Positions 1-10,933 of a stretch of DNA of 64,000 nt are shown piece after piece (position 1 is the stretch's first letter; the number at the start of each line of letters is the position of its first letter). This stretch comes from Biscogniauxia marginata. Its lineage: Eukaryota; Ascomycota; Sordariomycetes; Xylariales; Xylariaceae. Position numbers and translations under genes: made by a program. Where the stretch lies: NCBI GenBank assembly GCA_022695795.1, contig MU404126.1:162604-226603 (forward strand), written 5' to 3'. The notes beneath the pieces were generated by a model. It was not told where the DNA came from and made no database searches. It worked only from the letters and a program-made list of their open reading frames with translations.

Positions 1-1799
1 CGGACTAATTCTTAGCCACTTAGACCTGGGGTCCGTCAATACCGTAGTTACCGCACTCCTCGAGGTGAGAACTCCTTACATAGAGCGACACGGCGGCACG
101 CATATATGGCGACTATGGAATACGTCGTAATACATAGTCCAAGATTCCACACGAGCTCTCCGGCCTTCCCAACGTAGCTACCCTCCAGCTTGACGCTACG
201 TCGACCTCCTCGATTGTCGAGGGCAGCCACGGGCTAGATGTGCTTTTAAGCGACCCCGGTACCGGATAACTCGACGCCCCTGCCCGGCGTCGATGCGAGA
301 AGGGCGTAGAAGCTGTACGGTACCAAGATCCGAGCCTCATACGAACCGTCCAGGCTGTCGCAGACCCGAGTACATGCGTGTGGGGCGGCCGTGAACACCC
401 CGTTGATAGGTACGCCGTCTCCGGGCGGGCGAGCGGCGGGTCCGAGTCTCAAGCCCGGAGGCTGTTCGCCCGAGCCAGCAGTCTGCGCAGTCGCTGGTGG
501 AGGACATTTGTTCGGGATGGCCTGGAGAGGTCTACATGCCGGCAGAAACCAAGTGTCTCTCGAACAAGGGCCCGAGCTTCTAGACTTATAACTATAGCAC
601 GTGGATGAAGACGTTTAAATGAAGAACATTTCTCCGGCATTTCTCCACGCAACCTCGGGCTTGCCTAGGACGCTACTAGTATCTTCTCTGCCAGCTGCCA
701 GCTCGGAACCATACCAGCTGTCACTAACAAAAGTTTTTCCGCCTTGGCCACACTAAGCCTTGAACCCCCATAAAAGGCCGTTCTTGGCCAGCGAAATTCT
801 TTTTTCCTCTTTCTTCCTTCTTTTCTTCTCCTCGTGCGGCTGGCATGACACGAGCAGTTTCCCCTGTTGCTTCGACTTTTCTTTTGGGTTTCGTCTTTCA
901 AAAAAAACGAAACCTATATATTTCGTAAGTTTGTAAGCGTCTGTCACTTTGCCACAGAGAGATCAAAATTGCAGGCCGGTAAGCCATTCGTCGAAAAAAT
1001 TGCGGTCCATGTCCTTTGCATGCCTTCACACGGCGTTTTCTTGGACCGTGACGAAATAATACCGGACATTTCAGTTTCAGCTATAGCCTTAGGTAGTTTC
1101 TAGTCAGCACCAGCTTTTCGGCTGGCTAGCTAGCAATCCATTAAAATACAGGCTGTATGACTATTGTTTTCGTGATGCGCTGGAATATAATCAATTTGTC
1201 CAGACCTAATCCGTACTTAAAGCATTTGTTTGCCGAAGAAGGTCATCGTTGCACATCGTGTCTGTACCTATCAAGTTAAATCGGATAGTCTGACCATTGG
1301 CTAGTTGTCTTGCATATGTAGGTAGGCAGGGGCCCTTGTTGTCGCCTATTGGGTATTCTCCGAGTATCTAGGTATCTCGTTTACTGGGTAGGTAGGTTTG
1401 ATCCTACCATCAATGTGCCTTCGTACCTGCATGGAGCCTTGCTGTCTAGAACCCGATTCCATACTGAAGAAGGACGACCACGGCCTACAACATGTTGCAT
1501 TCATGCGTCTCGATGGAGAGTCGTGTCATGCGTCGCCTGTTGACCGACTATTTCCTCTAGTCACATCTAGGTTACTTGAGTCTATCGGGGAAATGTTCGT
1601 CTCTCGTGAATCCTCCATCGCCCAACCTAGCGCGGGGGTCATCTTGCAGGAATTGCCTGGTTGCCGTAGTGTATATGCCCGCAGCCGAAAAAAATTGTAC
1701 TGAAACTGCATCCTGCAGGCCACCTGGATTTATCTCTCCATACTCTGGGTCTCACAGGGTGAAATAACCCGTGCCACCCGCATAACCTTGTGATGTGGT
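1..1799. other. Gene-free left end
   Basis: I see no convincing gene. Open frames here are short, overlap on several strands and match no family I recognise. A pyrimidine-rich stretch lies near 800-900. TAGGTA-type repeats occur near 1320-1400. The right part probably contains the 3' UTR of the minus-strand thioredoxin/PITH gene. Confidence 0.5.
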
Positions 1800-3073
1800 T
1801 CACTCGCCCACCTCGTCCCCAATCTTCTCGAGTTTCCCCATTTCCCGCTTCTCGCCGGACTCACCAATAAGTCGTACGCGGTCAAGTCTCACCTTCTCGC
1901 TGTCACCGTCGCCATCTACGACAAAAATGACGAGGCTGGTGATGTTCTGAAAGCGGACGAACCGTAGGCTGATGTTGGCGGTGCCGTTGGAGTTCCAGTC
2001 GTCCTCGTCGATCTCGATGGTCTGTGTTGGGTCGATGTCCTCCGCTTCATCGAAACCCAAGTTGTGGGGTCGGTTGGTGAAAAGCTTTATGGTCTTGGGC
2101 CTCATAGGAACATCCTCGTCCTCGGTATCTGTGGGAGGCAGGGAGGTGATCTGGGAAGATGCATTAGCTCGCTGCCACGTAGCCGTTAAGGTAGCATCTA
2201 TGCCCATCAATAAATTACCTGTAGCGTATGCAGCTTGACAGCCGAGTTAAACGGCGTGAACAATAACAGCTGTTCGTCTGTGTCACTCTCCACCCAATCC
2301 TTCTCCTCGCCTGTGCTCTTGCCCTTATCGAGTGCACTTGGCTTGTCCTTATTGAAGAGGGTTCGAACCGAGAAATCCGTATCGGCGTTCAATAACTCGA
2401 GGCCGCGTATGTCGATGTTGTCAGAGATGTCGGTATACCCGCGTGGTAAGTCGGCTCCCCGCCATGCGACCCCCCCTGAGCCCCTGCTGCTGCCACTCCC
2501 ACTCTGGCTCGCATTCTCGATTTCGCCACTGAGTTTCTCGATAACGGCTTGGAGCTTGTGCGGGTCGCCCCCCTTCACCTTCTCCACGATCGAACCATCG
2601 CGGAAAATAATAAAGGTGGGCAGATGCGTAACGGCGTATTCGGAAGCAATGGCCTTGGCCCCCTCAGCTTCGACGTCGACCTTGACAAATGCTGCAAGCT
2701 TGGGTTTCGATAAAGATCTCGATAGCTGTTCGTAGAAGGGGGCGATCTGCTTGCAGGGACCGCACCAGTTTGCGTAGACTGGAGTAACAAGCCGGGTTAG
2801 CCAGCCCAAGGCTCTCGAGACCACGACACGTGTACTCTAGGAATCAAAATACACTGTTATCGGCATCCCAGGATTGGGCAGTTGGGTCCTGGTCTGATGG
2901 GATGCACTGGAATGTAGAGTGGACGCGTTGCGCGTCGAAGCTACTCTTCCCTCCCAATGACGATAGCGGGGTAAAAGGGTTGGTTCACACTTACAATCGG
3001 CCACGACAATGCGCGAGCCTTTGAGCAGGCTGTTAAACTGCTCGACAGACCGTATTTCTATCGTCTGAGACAT
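1800..3073 (-). CDS. Thioredoxin-like protein with C-terminal PITH domain (TXNL1-type)
   Basis: This gene has three exons (3073-2995, 2778-2219, 2150-1800) and predicts 329 residues. An N-terminal thioredoxin fold carries the redox motif WCGPC at residues 31-35, followed by the cis-proline region (THLPTF). The glycine/serine linker leads into a PITH domain from about residue 150 (RGADLPRGYTDI, then IKLFTNRPHNLGF in exon 3). In TXNL1-type proteins the PITH domain binds the 26S proteasome, so a cytosolic proteasome-linked thiol reductase is the likely role; that is family knowledge. The first intron splits the codon just before FYANWCGPC and both introns have GT..AG ends. The start at 3073 gives the expected short beta strand before the active site. 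The product seems intact and full length. Confidence 0.93.
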
Positions 3074-3956
3074 GTTTCTCGTCTGCGAGTAGGATGAAAA
3101 GAGGAGAAAAGGTAGGAGAGAAAGAAGGGGATCCAAGGGAAAAGCGACAAAGAAAACGCGTAGTCGATTATTTTTCAGCAGCGGAAAAAGATGAAGCCCC
3201 AAATCGTTGGCGATGGAAAGCTGAGAATGAAATGGTCCGCCTTGGAGATCCCTGTGAGGTACGTACCTGGAGGGTCAGCCTTCTACGCTTTACCGAGAAC
3301 AGATGAGGGACCACTTTAGGCTGCTAGGTTCAGGTTTCCATGCAAGCCATGTAACCCGATAGCACGATATCGATAATACCAACCCAACCTTGCTTATCAT
3401 TCATACACAGACGGACAGGATGGACTAATAACCAGTCAACCTATGAGTGTCATGTAATAACAGCAATCCTCGTTCAGGTCTTAAATATGTAAATTCTGCT
3501 TGGCACGAAGAAGTAATGAGCCCACATAAACAGGTAACTTGAGAATCTGTATATCTTTAGCAGTAACCAAGAAAGAAAAAGGGAAAACCAAGATACATAG
3601 TTGCATGTTTCCAGGCCAGTTGGCTATACGTATATAATCTTTGGTATAATTGACGTTATTCGTTCTCTTTCTAAACATACCATCCGTGGATTTGTTCCCG
3701 ATCCAACCAACCAAGCAAGCCAAAAAAGAAAAAGAAAAACGCCTCTTGTGTCTCGTTAATTATAGTTCAGGTGTTGTCTATGAAACTCAAACACCGCCAA
3801 CCCGTGTATCGTCGCTCCCAATTCGGAGAAGAACCATGGCAATAGTACGTAGTAGGTAGGTAGGTAGGTAGTAGTACCAAAAGCAGCAATAGGTAGAGTC
3901 CCAAGCACGCCCCCCTATCCCTAGGAAGTCCCAATCCGTTCTATCCACCCCGTCTA
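3074..3956. other. Intergenic region with TAGG repeat
   Basis: No gene is seen. The left part is the leader of the thioredoxin/PITH gene. A GTAGGTAGGTAGGTAGGTAG microsatellite lies at about 3852-3872, just beyond the stop of the J-domain gene. The rest is A-rich and likely UTR. Confidence 0.5.
3852..3872 (+). repeat. TAGG microsatellite
   Basis: A short run of GTAGG units, one of many TAGGTA-type tracts in the spacers of this window. Confidence 0.6.
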
Positions 3957-5083
3957 TCAGATGCCCACGGCGTGGCTAAACACCCTCGTAGCAAGCTGCG
4001 TCAGCAGCCTCGCCCGGTCGTCCTGTGGCAGCTCCTGGAACACGGCGTAGACGCTCTTCCCCTTGGCGTCGCGTATGGCGCCGAACCGGTTCCCCGCGAC
4101 CATGCCGGCCACGGCGCCGGGGAAGTTCGCCGCGATGACTATTATAACAACGGGAGGAGTCAGTAAACCAACCCCCTTTTCAACAGTAACAAGAAAAAAA
4201 GGGGGTATGTATGTGTGTCTCGAGTGCAGATGTCCCCCTAGAGGAAACTAATGCCTCCCGAGACACACCAAAGGGGCGCACCGAAATAGGGAAAGTCCAG
4301 GATACACGTACAGCCGATGACGCCGCCGGCGGCCCCGCCCGCGAGGGACCAGAAGCTGCTCTTGGACGGCTGGTCCTGCGCGCCCCCGTCGAGCCCCTCC
4401 TCGCGCAGCATCTCTTCGAACACGTCGCCGAACTGCTGGTTCTCGGTCTCCTGGCGCGCCCGCTGCCGCTGCTCCGCATTACTGTCGTTCCCGCCATTGT
4501 TGTTGTTGTTGCCGCCGGTAAAATAATTCCACGCCCAGCTGTAGAAGCCCGACTGCGGCCCGCCGGCGCCGGGCGGGACGGCCTCCTCGGCCTCGGCGAA
4601 CGGGTCCGCGTACGACGTCGACTGCGGTCTGCGGCGGCCACCGCCGCCGTACAGCTTGCGTTGGGCGTCGAATTCGCGCCGCCGCGAGGCGTCCGACAGC
4701 GTGTAGTATGCGTCGTTTACGAGCTGGAACTTGCGCGTGCGCGAGGCCCGCTCCGGCGAGTTGGCGGGGACCCTGTCCGGGTGCGTCTTGAGCGCTGCCC
4801 TGGATGACGAGGAGAGGAAGCGTCAGCACCGATAGGTACGCAATTACGACGGTTTGTTTCGCTGTGGGGTTGCTGTGGCTGGGAGGGAGGGCAGCCCGAC
4901 TGCATAGGTAGACAATGGGAAGACGTACCGTTTGTAAGCATCGCGGATCTGTTGTGTTGTTGCGGTCTCCGAGACCTCGAGGATTGCGTCTACGCATCAC
5001 CATGTAGTGGTCAGTGGGGGTGCTGGGCTGGGAGATGAGCTCGTTGGCGACCTACAGTAATTGGGAGGCGGCCCGGTGCTCAT
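3957..5083 (-). CDS. J-domain (DnaJ/HSP40) protein with glycine-rich hydrophobic C-terminus
   Basis: There are four exons (5083-5056, 4989-4929, 4799-4312, 4138-3957) and 252 residues. The J domain occupies residues 8-75 with the HPD motif at 36-38, so it should stimulate an Hsp70 ATPase. A glycine-, asparagine- and charge-rich middle follows. The C-terminus has a glycine-zipper-like hydrophobic run (SLAGGAAGGVIGF, then FPGAVAGMVAGNRFGAIRDA) and ends with a conserved-looking amphipathic tail. This could insert in or lie along a membrane. The first exon is only 28 bases and the last intron splits the hydrophobic segment, so a naive single-exon reading misses both ends. The specific co-chaperone class is not recognised. 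Intron ends are canonical and phases agree throughout. Confidence 0.88.
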
Positions 5084-6086
5084 CGTGAAGTAATGATTTC
5101 TGCTGTGATTGGAGGGGTAATGGGTGATGGCACGAAAAGAGGGTATTCTGGAAAGTTGTTCTGGTTGAAGGTCATACTCATGCCTAAAGGTACTTGCGGA
5201 ATTCCTCTTGGGCTACTTTATTAGTCGACTTTGGTTATCTGGATACTCTGGGGTCACTGGCAGGGATACTTGGACCAATCCATGGACGTCATCGGTGTGG
5301 CTCAAACCAAGTTTGGTAATGGAAGGTTCACGGAATTACTTGGCAATGTACGAGCCACCGTGGCTTGACCTCCTTCTCTGATCTCCATGTCTCGGTTGCG
5401 ATTTTGGGACAGCTCCACCGGCCAGACAAGCCCAGGCACCGCGCTAGTACAACAACGGGATAGCGGCATAATTACGAGACTATGGCCTGCGGCAGCTTCG
5501 ACAGGAGCAACCCCCCAAAGGAGGAACGCAGGACCAGCCACTCCAATTGTCGGTGAGAGCCAGCTAGGAACAGGACCGCAGGTGAGATGCAGCAGCATTG
5601 ACAGCGTTGACCAATCCTCTTCCCTCGTTCGCACTTGTTTCTACGAGCGCACACTTTTTTTTTCTCCTTTCCTCCCCTTACAGCGAGCGCATTACGGCAG
5701 AGCCAAACTAGCCAGACCCGGTTATAGACGAACCAGGGCCAAGAGAAACAAGTGAAAGTTGGGAGGGAAAAGAGGGTCGACAGGTTCGAGAGAGGAACAA
5801 ATTACCGGCCTATTTGCTGTCCTTGCTTTTTCCAACTATCCTCTTTTTCCCTTTCTCCTCCCCGGACGTCCCTGGTGAAAAAGCTAGGAGTCGATCCCCC
5901 GCCATTCGGCTTCCTAGTAAAGTCCATCGACCAAGAGCTGTTGAGACCGTCAATTCCCACAGAGCTTCGGTCTTCCTTCCTGGGCGTATGAGGCGGGGTG
6001 GTTATCTATATATAAACAGCAAGGAAAGGCTTTGGTAACTATACTGTTCTCAGCTTCCTCTGAAGCAACAACAAACGGCCGCAGCA
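5084..6086. other. Divergent intergenic region
   Basis: This is the shared upstream region of the minus-strand J-domain gene and the plus-strand membrane-protein gene. I see pyrimidine-rich stretches near 5650-5680 and 5820-5860, typical of fungal promoters, and no coding sequence. Confidence 0.5.
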
Positions 6087-6880
6087 ATGGGCTTCTGGGA
6101 TGGCTGGGACGGCGCGTCCGTGATCTCGCGGAAATCGTCGCACAGCCGCGGCCACAAGTCCTCGTCCTCGCACAAGAGTAAGAGGCCGAGGTCCCGTTCT
6201 CCAAGCCGGCAGAGCAAGCACCACCACAGGACTTCAAGCGGTGGTCTCGACTCCATCTGGGAGGCCGAGAGCAGGGCCAGCAGCCCGAAGGGCTCTTCGT
6301 TCTTCAACCTGGGCAACAGCAGCAGCCGTAGTTTCTTTAGTCTAGGTAAGCTCTTACCACGATTAGCAGCACGTCGAGATGCGGGAGCATACATGAATGT
6401 CTCATCGTTGTCGCGCGGTCTGGGTGTGGTCGTGCAGCCCGCTAACGCCTATCTCTCATACTTGCAGGACGGTCCAATTCGTACTACCGGCGCTCACCTC
6501 GCTCAAACTTTCTGCAGCGTACCTACAAGAAGCTGAAGAGACTTCTCCGAGACCTCATATACTATGCTAAACGTCACCCCGTAAAGGTCTTCATGCTGGT
6601 CATCATGCCCTTGATCACCGGCGGGGCCTTGACGGCTCTCTTGGCCCGCTTTGGTCTGCGCCTGCCACCCGGTATCGAGAAAATGCTTGGCATTGCGGCC
6701 AAGACAGCTTCTGGTGATAGCCTTGGCCTGGTTGGTGAAGCCATGCGCATGGTAGGCAGTGGTTCCGGCGGTATCCGCGTTGAACGAGGCCGGGATGACG
6801 GATTCCAGTGGGAGCGGAGGACCGAATACAAAGAGGGTGGTGACGGATTTTGGAATGGAGTAGGGAAGTTCTTTTCCTAA
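6087..6880 (+). CDS. Unknown fungal protein with one predicted membrane helix
   Basis: Two exons (6087-6345 and 6468-6880) give 223 residues. I recognise no named domain. The N-terminal half is rich in Ser, Arg, Lys and His with RS-like stretches (KRPRSRSPSRQSKHHH), so it is likely disordered and phosphorylated. After the intron a basic helix (YKKLKRLLRDLIYYAKRHP) leads to one strong hydrophobic segment (VKVFMLVIMPLITGGALTAL) and an amphipathic region, then a tail ending in FWNGVGKFFS. The intron starts GTAAGC and ends TTGCAG and keeps the frame (a G from exon 1 plus GA). The topology suggests a single-pass membrane protein, perhaps of the ER or mitochondria. Function is unknown. Confidence 0.82.
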
Positions 6881-7239
6881 ACAGGTTTGGGGCCCCCAAG
6901 TATTTGAGCGGGTAGAGCACTCGTCAAGACGCTGATACGTATGTGTTATGATGGCGTTGACGGATGGGGACTTGCTCTACTTCTTTGGTTCTATTTTCTT
7001 AAAGCCCCCTGTGGTGGATTTGGATGACGATTGATGACCGGGAGGCAAGGTCTGAAGTCGTTTGGATACCCTTGAGATTTGATCAGTAACAAGTAATTTC
7101 ACATGATAACCTGAATTTGAGCGCTCGCAGAGATCAATTCAAGAATGGGAAAGTGCATTAAAAAACAAGTCTATGAACCCTTCGGCGTAACACGATGTAG
7201 AGAGTATCTCTTGTGGCCGACAACCCAATTCAGGCGAGC
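6881..7239. other. Convergent 3' region
   Basis: Between the stops of two convergent genes. I see only probable 3' UTR sequence. Confidence 0.55.
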
Positions 7240-8355
7240 TTATTTCCCTTTGCGCTTCCTAGCAGCACCAGTAGCAGCACCGCTGCCACCACTAGCTGGC
7301 CTCCGCTTCGCAGCTGCTGCGTTCGTAGGTGCAGATTTCTTCCCCCTGGAGCTCGGGGGCTCAGGTGAAGATGAGGCTTCCACAACGACAACCTCTTCGC
7401 CGCCCTTACCCCTAGTAACTCGGACGCTATTTCCTTGATCATCACTTGAATCATCGTCATCCTGCCGGCTTGTTCCACTATTACCTAGCCCCGAATTGTT
7501 CCTGGTCGGCTTGCGAGCTAGACTACCGTACGTTCCGTCCGAAGATCCGGATGCTTTCCGTCTGGTGGTCACGGAATCCTGGTTGTGTGGCACCCGTGGA
7601 CCAGCCGTCTGATACTGGAATGGGTTTCGGTTAGATGATGCCGATTGTGCATCGCCGTTGGTAAGAGATAAACGGGATGATCTTGAAGTCGTATCCGAGG
7701 CATGGCGTTGATTAGGCGGAGCTGACACGTATTGATAATCAAATGGTGAGGAGCCGTTGTGTTCGGATTGAGATCTGTGGGAAGATGTAGAACGAGGACG
7801 TGATCGAGTAGCGTTAGGGGGAGCGAACAGCCCCATCGGCGGACCGGGTCGTTCTTGGCTCTGAGCGAGCGTCGAAGGCGACGTATGGCGTGGCAGGGCA
7901 TCTTCGGACGTTGATAGTCCGCTAGGCCGGCGAGTAGGCGGAGCGTCGAAGTCTGATAGTGGTACAGCATATCGTTGTTCTTTTTCTTTGCGCCCTTTAC
8001 CTCCATTTCTCTTAGATGCCTCTGCCTCGGCTGCAAGCCGCTTGCGTCTTCGATCAAGAGCTGCAAGCTCCTCCTTATTAAGTTTCACGTCTTGTTTTCC
8101 CTTAGCCTTAGCCCTTCGTATTCTTGCAAGGGCCGACTGCACCAAAGCTTCTTCCATAGCAGCTTGAGCCTCATCTTCCGTATCCTGTTCGGATGTCGCC
8201 TGGGATCCAGAATCACCCTCTGTAGAATCATCATCCTCCGATTGTTGATAAGCATAACCATTGCGTGACCGACTACCGTCACTAATAACCCGTCTATTGC
8301 CAGATGCAACCATTGCCATACTAGCGCCGTGTACATCTGCTCCATCGCTCTCCAT
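7240..8355 (-). CDS. Unknown basic, low-complexity protein
   Basis: From the first ATG (8355) this is a single exon of 371 residues. It is rich in Ser, Arg, Asp and Gly. An acidic N-terminal part (SEDDDSTEGDSG) precedes a helical block that is probably the conserved core: EEALVQSALARIRRAKAKGK, then a Lys/Arg/Glu-rich stretch (LAALDRRRKRLAAEAEA) and RYAVPLSDFDAPPTRRPSG. The rest looks disordered and ends in a basic cluster (AARKRKGK), so nuclear location is plausible. No family is recognised. The frame stays open for about 50 codons upstream of 8355, through Arg/Gly-rich, protein-like sequence (RPSRRGRGWAASQEGGDDLW), until a stop at 8511-8509 inside the PRA1 gene. The true N-terminus is therefore uncertain. 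Confidence 0.75.
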   Translation of the reverse strand: MESDGADVHGASMAMVASGNRRVISDGSRSRNGYAYQQSEDDDSTEGDSGSQATSEQDTEDEAQAAMEEALVQSALARIRRAKAKGKQDVKLNKEELAALDRRRKRLAAEAEASKRNGGKGRKEKEQRYAVPLSDFDAPPTRRPSGLSTSEDALPRHTSPSTLAQSQERPGPPMGLFAPPNATRSRPRSTSSHRSQSEHNGSSPFDYQYVSAPPNQRHASDTTSRSSRLSLTNGDAQSASSNRNPFQYQTAGPRVPHNQDSVTTRRKASGSSDGTYGSLARKPTRNNSGLGNSGTSRQDDDDSSDDQGNSVRVTRGKGGEEVVVVEASSSPEPPSSRGKKSAPTNAAAAKRRPASGGSGAATGAARKRKGK

Positions 8356-8483
8356 CTCCTCGACGACCCTCTGTCTAGAATTCCAGAGGTCATCTCCCCC
8401 CTCCTGAGACGCGGCCCATCCCCGTCCGCGTCTCGATGGTCTTCCCCATTGGGGCGCACCTTTGGGAGCTCGCGGCCGACCAC

Positions 8484-9014
8484 CTAGACCGCCTCCCCGG
8501 AAAAAGCCTCATCGATAGGCTTGTCCATAAAAGAGGCGTGGCCAAAGACGACCACGCCGCTTGCACCAATCAGCCATAGGACAGTGCTGAAAGGTGATGC
8601 AATCAAAAACAGGAAACCGCAGGTGCAGAGCAGACCAGTATACAACTGGGACGAGGTGGCATGGAAGGTACCGAGAGTAAGGTCCTGTCCATTGAGGCGG
8701 CCGAGAAGCCACATGCCGCCTACCAAGAGTATAATGTCGAAGAGCAAAAGAGGGTTTGTGATCAGTGCGTACACACTAAGAAGCACAATGACCAGGGCAT
8801 AATTGCTCGAGAAGGTGCCCAGATTGTAGTTGACACGAGACTGGACCTCAGCAAAGTTGGCAGGCTTGGAGAAGCGCTTGAAGTCGAGAAACTCGCCAAC
8901 AGGACGCATGTTGGCAAATCGGGTGGATAGTGAAGTATTTCGGAAGCCCGCGAAGCGATCCTGGATGTTCAGGCGCGACGTTAGAACGTCGAGGGGGATC
9001 TGGATGCGAGCCAT
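8484..9014 (-). CDS. PRA1 family protein (prenylated Rab acceptor, Yip3-like)
   Basis: This single exon encodes 176 residues, the usual length for fungal Yip3/PRA1 proteins. The N-terminal cytosolic part (RPVGEFLDFKRFSKP) is typical of the family, followed by RVNYNLGTFSSNYA and four hydrophobic segments in two hairpins (YALVIVLLSVYALI, LLLFDIILLVGGMWLL, GLLCTCGFLFLIASP, LWLIGASGVVVFGHA). PRA1 proteins sit in ER and Golgi membranes and help recruit or release prenylated Rab GTPases in vesicle traffic. The stop lies only about 130 bases before the first ATG of the next same-strand gene, which leaves little room for a separate promoter. Confidence 0.93.
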   Translation of the reverse strand: MARIQIPLDVLTSRLNIQDRFAGFRNTSLSTRFANMRPVGEFLDFKRFSKPANFAEVQSRVNYNLGTFSSNYALVIVLLSVYALITNPLLLFDIILLVGGMWLLGRLNGQDLTLGTFHATSSQLYTGLLCTCGFLFLIASPFSTVLWLIGASGVVVFGHASFMDKPIDEAFSGEAV

Positions 9015-10560
9015 TGCGTCGGTTGGTAGATGTCGTGAACTCAGTATTAGGTCTCAGATGCTATCCGTAATTATGTGCGGGCGAAACAAGCGCGTCTATC
9101 CAGGACAATGACGAAAGTCGAGGTGTAGAGGACGAGTAGAGATCACGGAGAAATACGAAGCGGGTCGAATCGATCGTGTTCCGGCAGGATAAGGTGCGGG
9201 ATGTGGTCGAAGAGAGGATGAAACCTGTCAAAAACCAAAGGTTAAAATAAAAGACCAGGCCTGTGAGATTTACTTTCCCCCATCAAGATTAGATACCTGA
9301 TTTGGGAGTGGCCTAAAGGGTAGGTAATAATAAGGGGGCAGAGCAAAATTGAGACAGCTTACGTACAAGTCTCGGTCCCACGATCCACTGTATTTTCAGT
9401 TAGAAGTCAATAAGACGAGAGGCACCTGATCGTGTGTAGAACGAGGAAGCAAGACAACCGTGGCAGATAGGGAGTCAAAAAGTTGAGTGCTTGACGATGG
9501 GAACGAATAGTACTTTCTGTGCTTCCTTTCCAGATCGGACAAGGGTTTTCCGGACCAGATCAATGGTGGGTTTTTTTTTTTTTCTTTTAACCACGCTGGC
9601 GTATCTTCTTTTTTTTTTTTGTTCTCCTCGGGGGCCCTGAAGCTTGACCAAGTCCAGGGGGTCCGCCGGGGGGGTAACAACCAACGAGATTTGGGCTAAA
9701 CAGCCGCAAATCCGAACGTTGGAAATACCCCTAGTGTTCTGTTTTTGGAATCCTACTCCACACGCTCACAGCATGGAGATGTCTACCTCTTCCCAACGAC
9801 GGAAGAGTTTTGAAATATGAAGAGGAAGAAGAAGTTCCCAGGAAAGTGGGAGACGGGGAGCAAGGCCTTTTTCTAGGGCTCAACCTATGGCTTAGGACCT
9901 ACTACCCAGATAAATCCGTTCCAAGGTCCGAACCAGCGCCATGCAGCCTGCGGTGTGAACTGGCGGTCGAAACACAGAGAGAGAAAGTGTGTGTGGTGCT
10001 CTTCATACGGGATTGGAAAATTAGTGGAAGCGAGCTGTGAAATCGACAGGGCTTTACAGGGGGCAACCTGTGAGAGATCAGAGACCAGCGCATTTGGGCG
10101 CTTGGACCACCCGCATTCCTGCCCAATTCCTACTCTATCTGTCATCACTACTCCAGACTTACTGTCAGGCAGGGCTTATGGTGGTCATTCAGTGGATGGC
10201 TAGGTTGCTAATTGCACTAATAGTGGGGAAGCCTTATGTACTCGGTACCCACCCCGTCACGTGATGAATACCTCATAGGTAAGGAGGTAGGCCATCCACG
10301 CCCGCCAAGGTGCCACATCCAGACCTGAGATATATCCTTCATATTAGGTACAAATATAAAACTTATAAAATACATAAAAATTATACTTACATGATCCCCG
10401 CGCAAATAGACCAGTTATATAGTGAAAGCCTTTTATGGAAGGCTTCCGGCCAAGCCCAACTCGAACGAAAGGCCGGTAATGGACGGCGCCCGAAAATAAG
10501 GGCTGCTGATCACGGCAGGACCTTCTTCTTCTTCACGTTCACTAAGAAGAAGATTTTCTG
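9015..10560. other. Intergenic region, housekeeping to accessory transition
   Basis: No gene is supported. The left part is the PRA1 leader. Poly-T runs lie near 9571-9583 and 9608-9620. From about 10.3 kb the DNA becomes A+T-richer and leads into the DUF3435-like relic. Confidence 0.45.
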
Positions 10561-10579
10561 CGTCATTAGCATCGTTATG

Positions 10580-10933
10580 CTCTTACCTGAGCCAGAGCCA
10601 GAGCCAGAACCAGAACCATTTGCATTTCTCCTGGATCCAAGCCAATGTCCTGACTGCATCAGCGGCAGACGCCTAGCACGTGAAGAACGAACGTTCCAGT
10701 TCTACTGCTTACCACTCTGCAACGGCCATGTTAACGACTTATACTTGGAAGAGCGATATCGTGCCCAAAGCGGCGAGGACTCGATCAGGTGCGAGTATCC
10801 GGCGCCCAAGGCGGAGGAGAAGGTTTAACATCTAGATTACTCCAGAAGTCTCGTTAAGGTGGTATATAAAGTCACTCTTAGGTCCACAAACCAGGTTGAG
10901 ACGCGGCGACAGAAGGAAGTCAAGCACATGTAG
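10580..10933 (+). pseudogene. Relic of the C-terminal zinc-finger end of a DUF3435-type (tyrosine recombinase-like) protein
   Basis: A Pro-Glu repeat (PEPEPEPEPEP) is followed by FLLDPSQCPDC, a basic EERTF segment, and then an HVNDLYLEER-like finger. After an in-frame TAA at 10826-10828 the similarity continues (HLDYSRSLVKVVYKVTLRS, then a Lys/Arg-rich tail). From memory this order (CPxC finger, EERTF, second finger, HLDHFRSHV-like segment, basic tail) is the C-terminus of fungal DUF3435/FluG-domain proteins. These include the tyrosine recombinases of Crypton-like and Starship elements. The catalytic part is not present upstream, because the PRA1 gene already lies at 9.0 kb, so only a fragment remains. 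The stop and degraded cysteine spacing show it is dead. Confidence 0.6.

Noticed and set aside
1..1799. Short overlapping frames at the left end
   Set aside because: None shows a domain, a signal peptide or credible introns; I could not tell a relic from noise.
4180..5003. Several overlapping Arg- and Ala-rich open frames on both strands
   Set aside because: Shadows of the J-domain gene, whose four exons carry a complete J domain with HPD.
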